From Bizionia sp. (GTDB lineage Bacteria; Bacteroidota; Bacteroidia; Flavobacteriales; Flavobacteriaceae): DNA of 42,978 nt. Under the pieces are notes generated by a model. The model worked only from the letters and a program-made list of their open reading frames with translations. It was not told where the DNA came from and ran no database searches. The position numbers were made by a program, and so were the translations under genes. This document shows, piece after piece, positions 42,926 to 42,978 of the stretch; positions within the stretch are counted from its first letter, which is position 1; each line of letters begins with the position of its first letter. The stretch spans positions 1 to 42,978 of the forward strand of contig JAHDHI010000039.1 in assembly GCA_020631395.1 (NCBI GenBank), written 5' to 3'.

Positions 42926-42978
42926 ATGAGAAAGATTACCTTATTGTTAATTTTGCTTTCATTTAGTTATTCGCTTAG
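42926..42978 (+). CDS. start of an exported protein (cut by the window end)
   Basis: The ATG at 42926 opens MRKITLLLILLSFSYSL, a typical Sec signal peptide. The gene continues past the window, so its function cannot be stated. Confidence 0.6.
   Translation, partial: MRKITLLLILLSFSYSL

Overview
The window is chromosomal DNA from a member of the Bacteroidota, almost certainly a marine-type Flavobacteriaceae; I cannot fix the genus. The grounds are low GC, no Shine-Dalgarno-like leaders, TAnnTTTG-type promoter elements, three secreted proteases with C-terminal type IX secretion (T9SS) sorting tails (the 'PNPV...KKFIK' type), several short lipoproteins, and a full Bat aerotolerance operon in the Bacteroidetes arrangement. 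I see no tRNA, rRNA, CRISPR array, insertion sequence or prophage.

Layout. 1-3053: an alpha/beta hydrolase and, facing it, a double-ATPase ABC protein of the Dpp/Opp type with no permease nearby. 3259-5391: a T9SS-exported M43 metalloprotease with tandem Cys-rich repeats. 5689-8401: housekeeping genes (pheS, a lipocalin-like lipoprotein, a conserved small protein, a CvpA-family protein). 8405-18349, minus strand: moxR, a DUF58 gene, a BatD-like two-membrane-segment gene, batA, an FMN reductase, batB, batC, batD and batE, read right to left. MoxR/Bat proteins are thought to form an envelope complex of an AAA+ chaperone, VWA metal-binding proteins and TPR proteins linked to stress tolerance. 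The flavin reductase between batA and batB is the unexpected member.

18506-22187: a decayed aldo/keto reductase fragment, then a tightly coupled plus-strand cluster (SDR, HD-domain protein, NAGPA-type phosphodiester glycosidase lipoprotein, AlbA_2/Schlafen-like protein) with ATGA overlaps. 22252-23782, minus strand: a membrane-anchored helix-hairpin-helix protein and a tandem-OmpA-domain protein. 24210-29862: an M4 (thermolysin-like) protease and a second M43 protease, both T9SS cargo with GEVED repeats. The second M43 protein combines the catalytic half of the 3.3-kb protease with the tail of the adjacent M4 protease. 30127-42733: an ALDH7-type aldehyde dehydrogenase, an isoaspartyl peptidase lipoprotein, a very large alpha-2-macroglobulin lipoprotein with an intact thioester, three small genes, and pbpC. 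The A2M/PBP1C pair is a known partnership and is here split by about 1.8 kb. The window ends at the first codons of another exported protein.

The least expected signal is regulatory. Two of the three secreted protease genes carry the dyad TTACGG-N6-CCGTA(A/G) about 150 bp upstream of the start codon, and the third carries its left half at a similar place. Long perfect palindromes (28 bp at 3106-3133 and 34 bp at 27567-27600) lie beside these sites at the two M43 genes, and the M4 and second M43 genes share a 21-bp element near the start. This looks like a small secreted-protease regulon whose regulator is not in the window.
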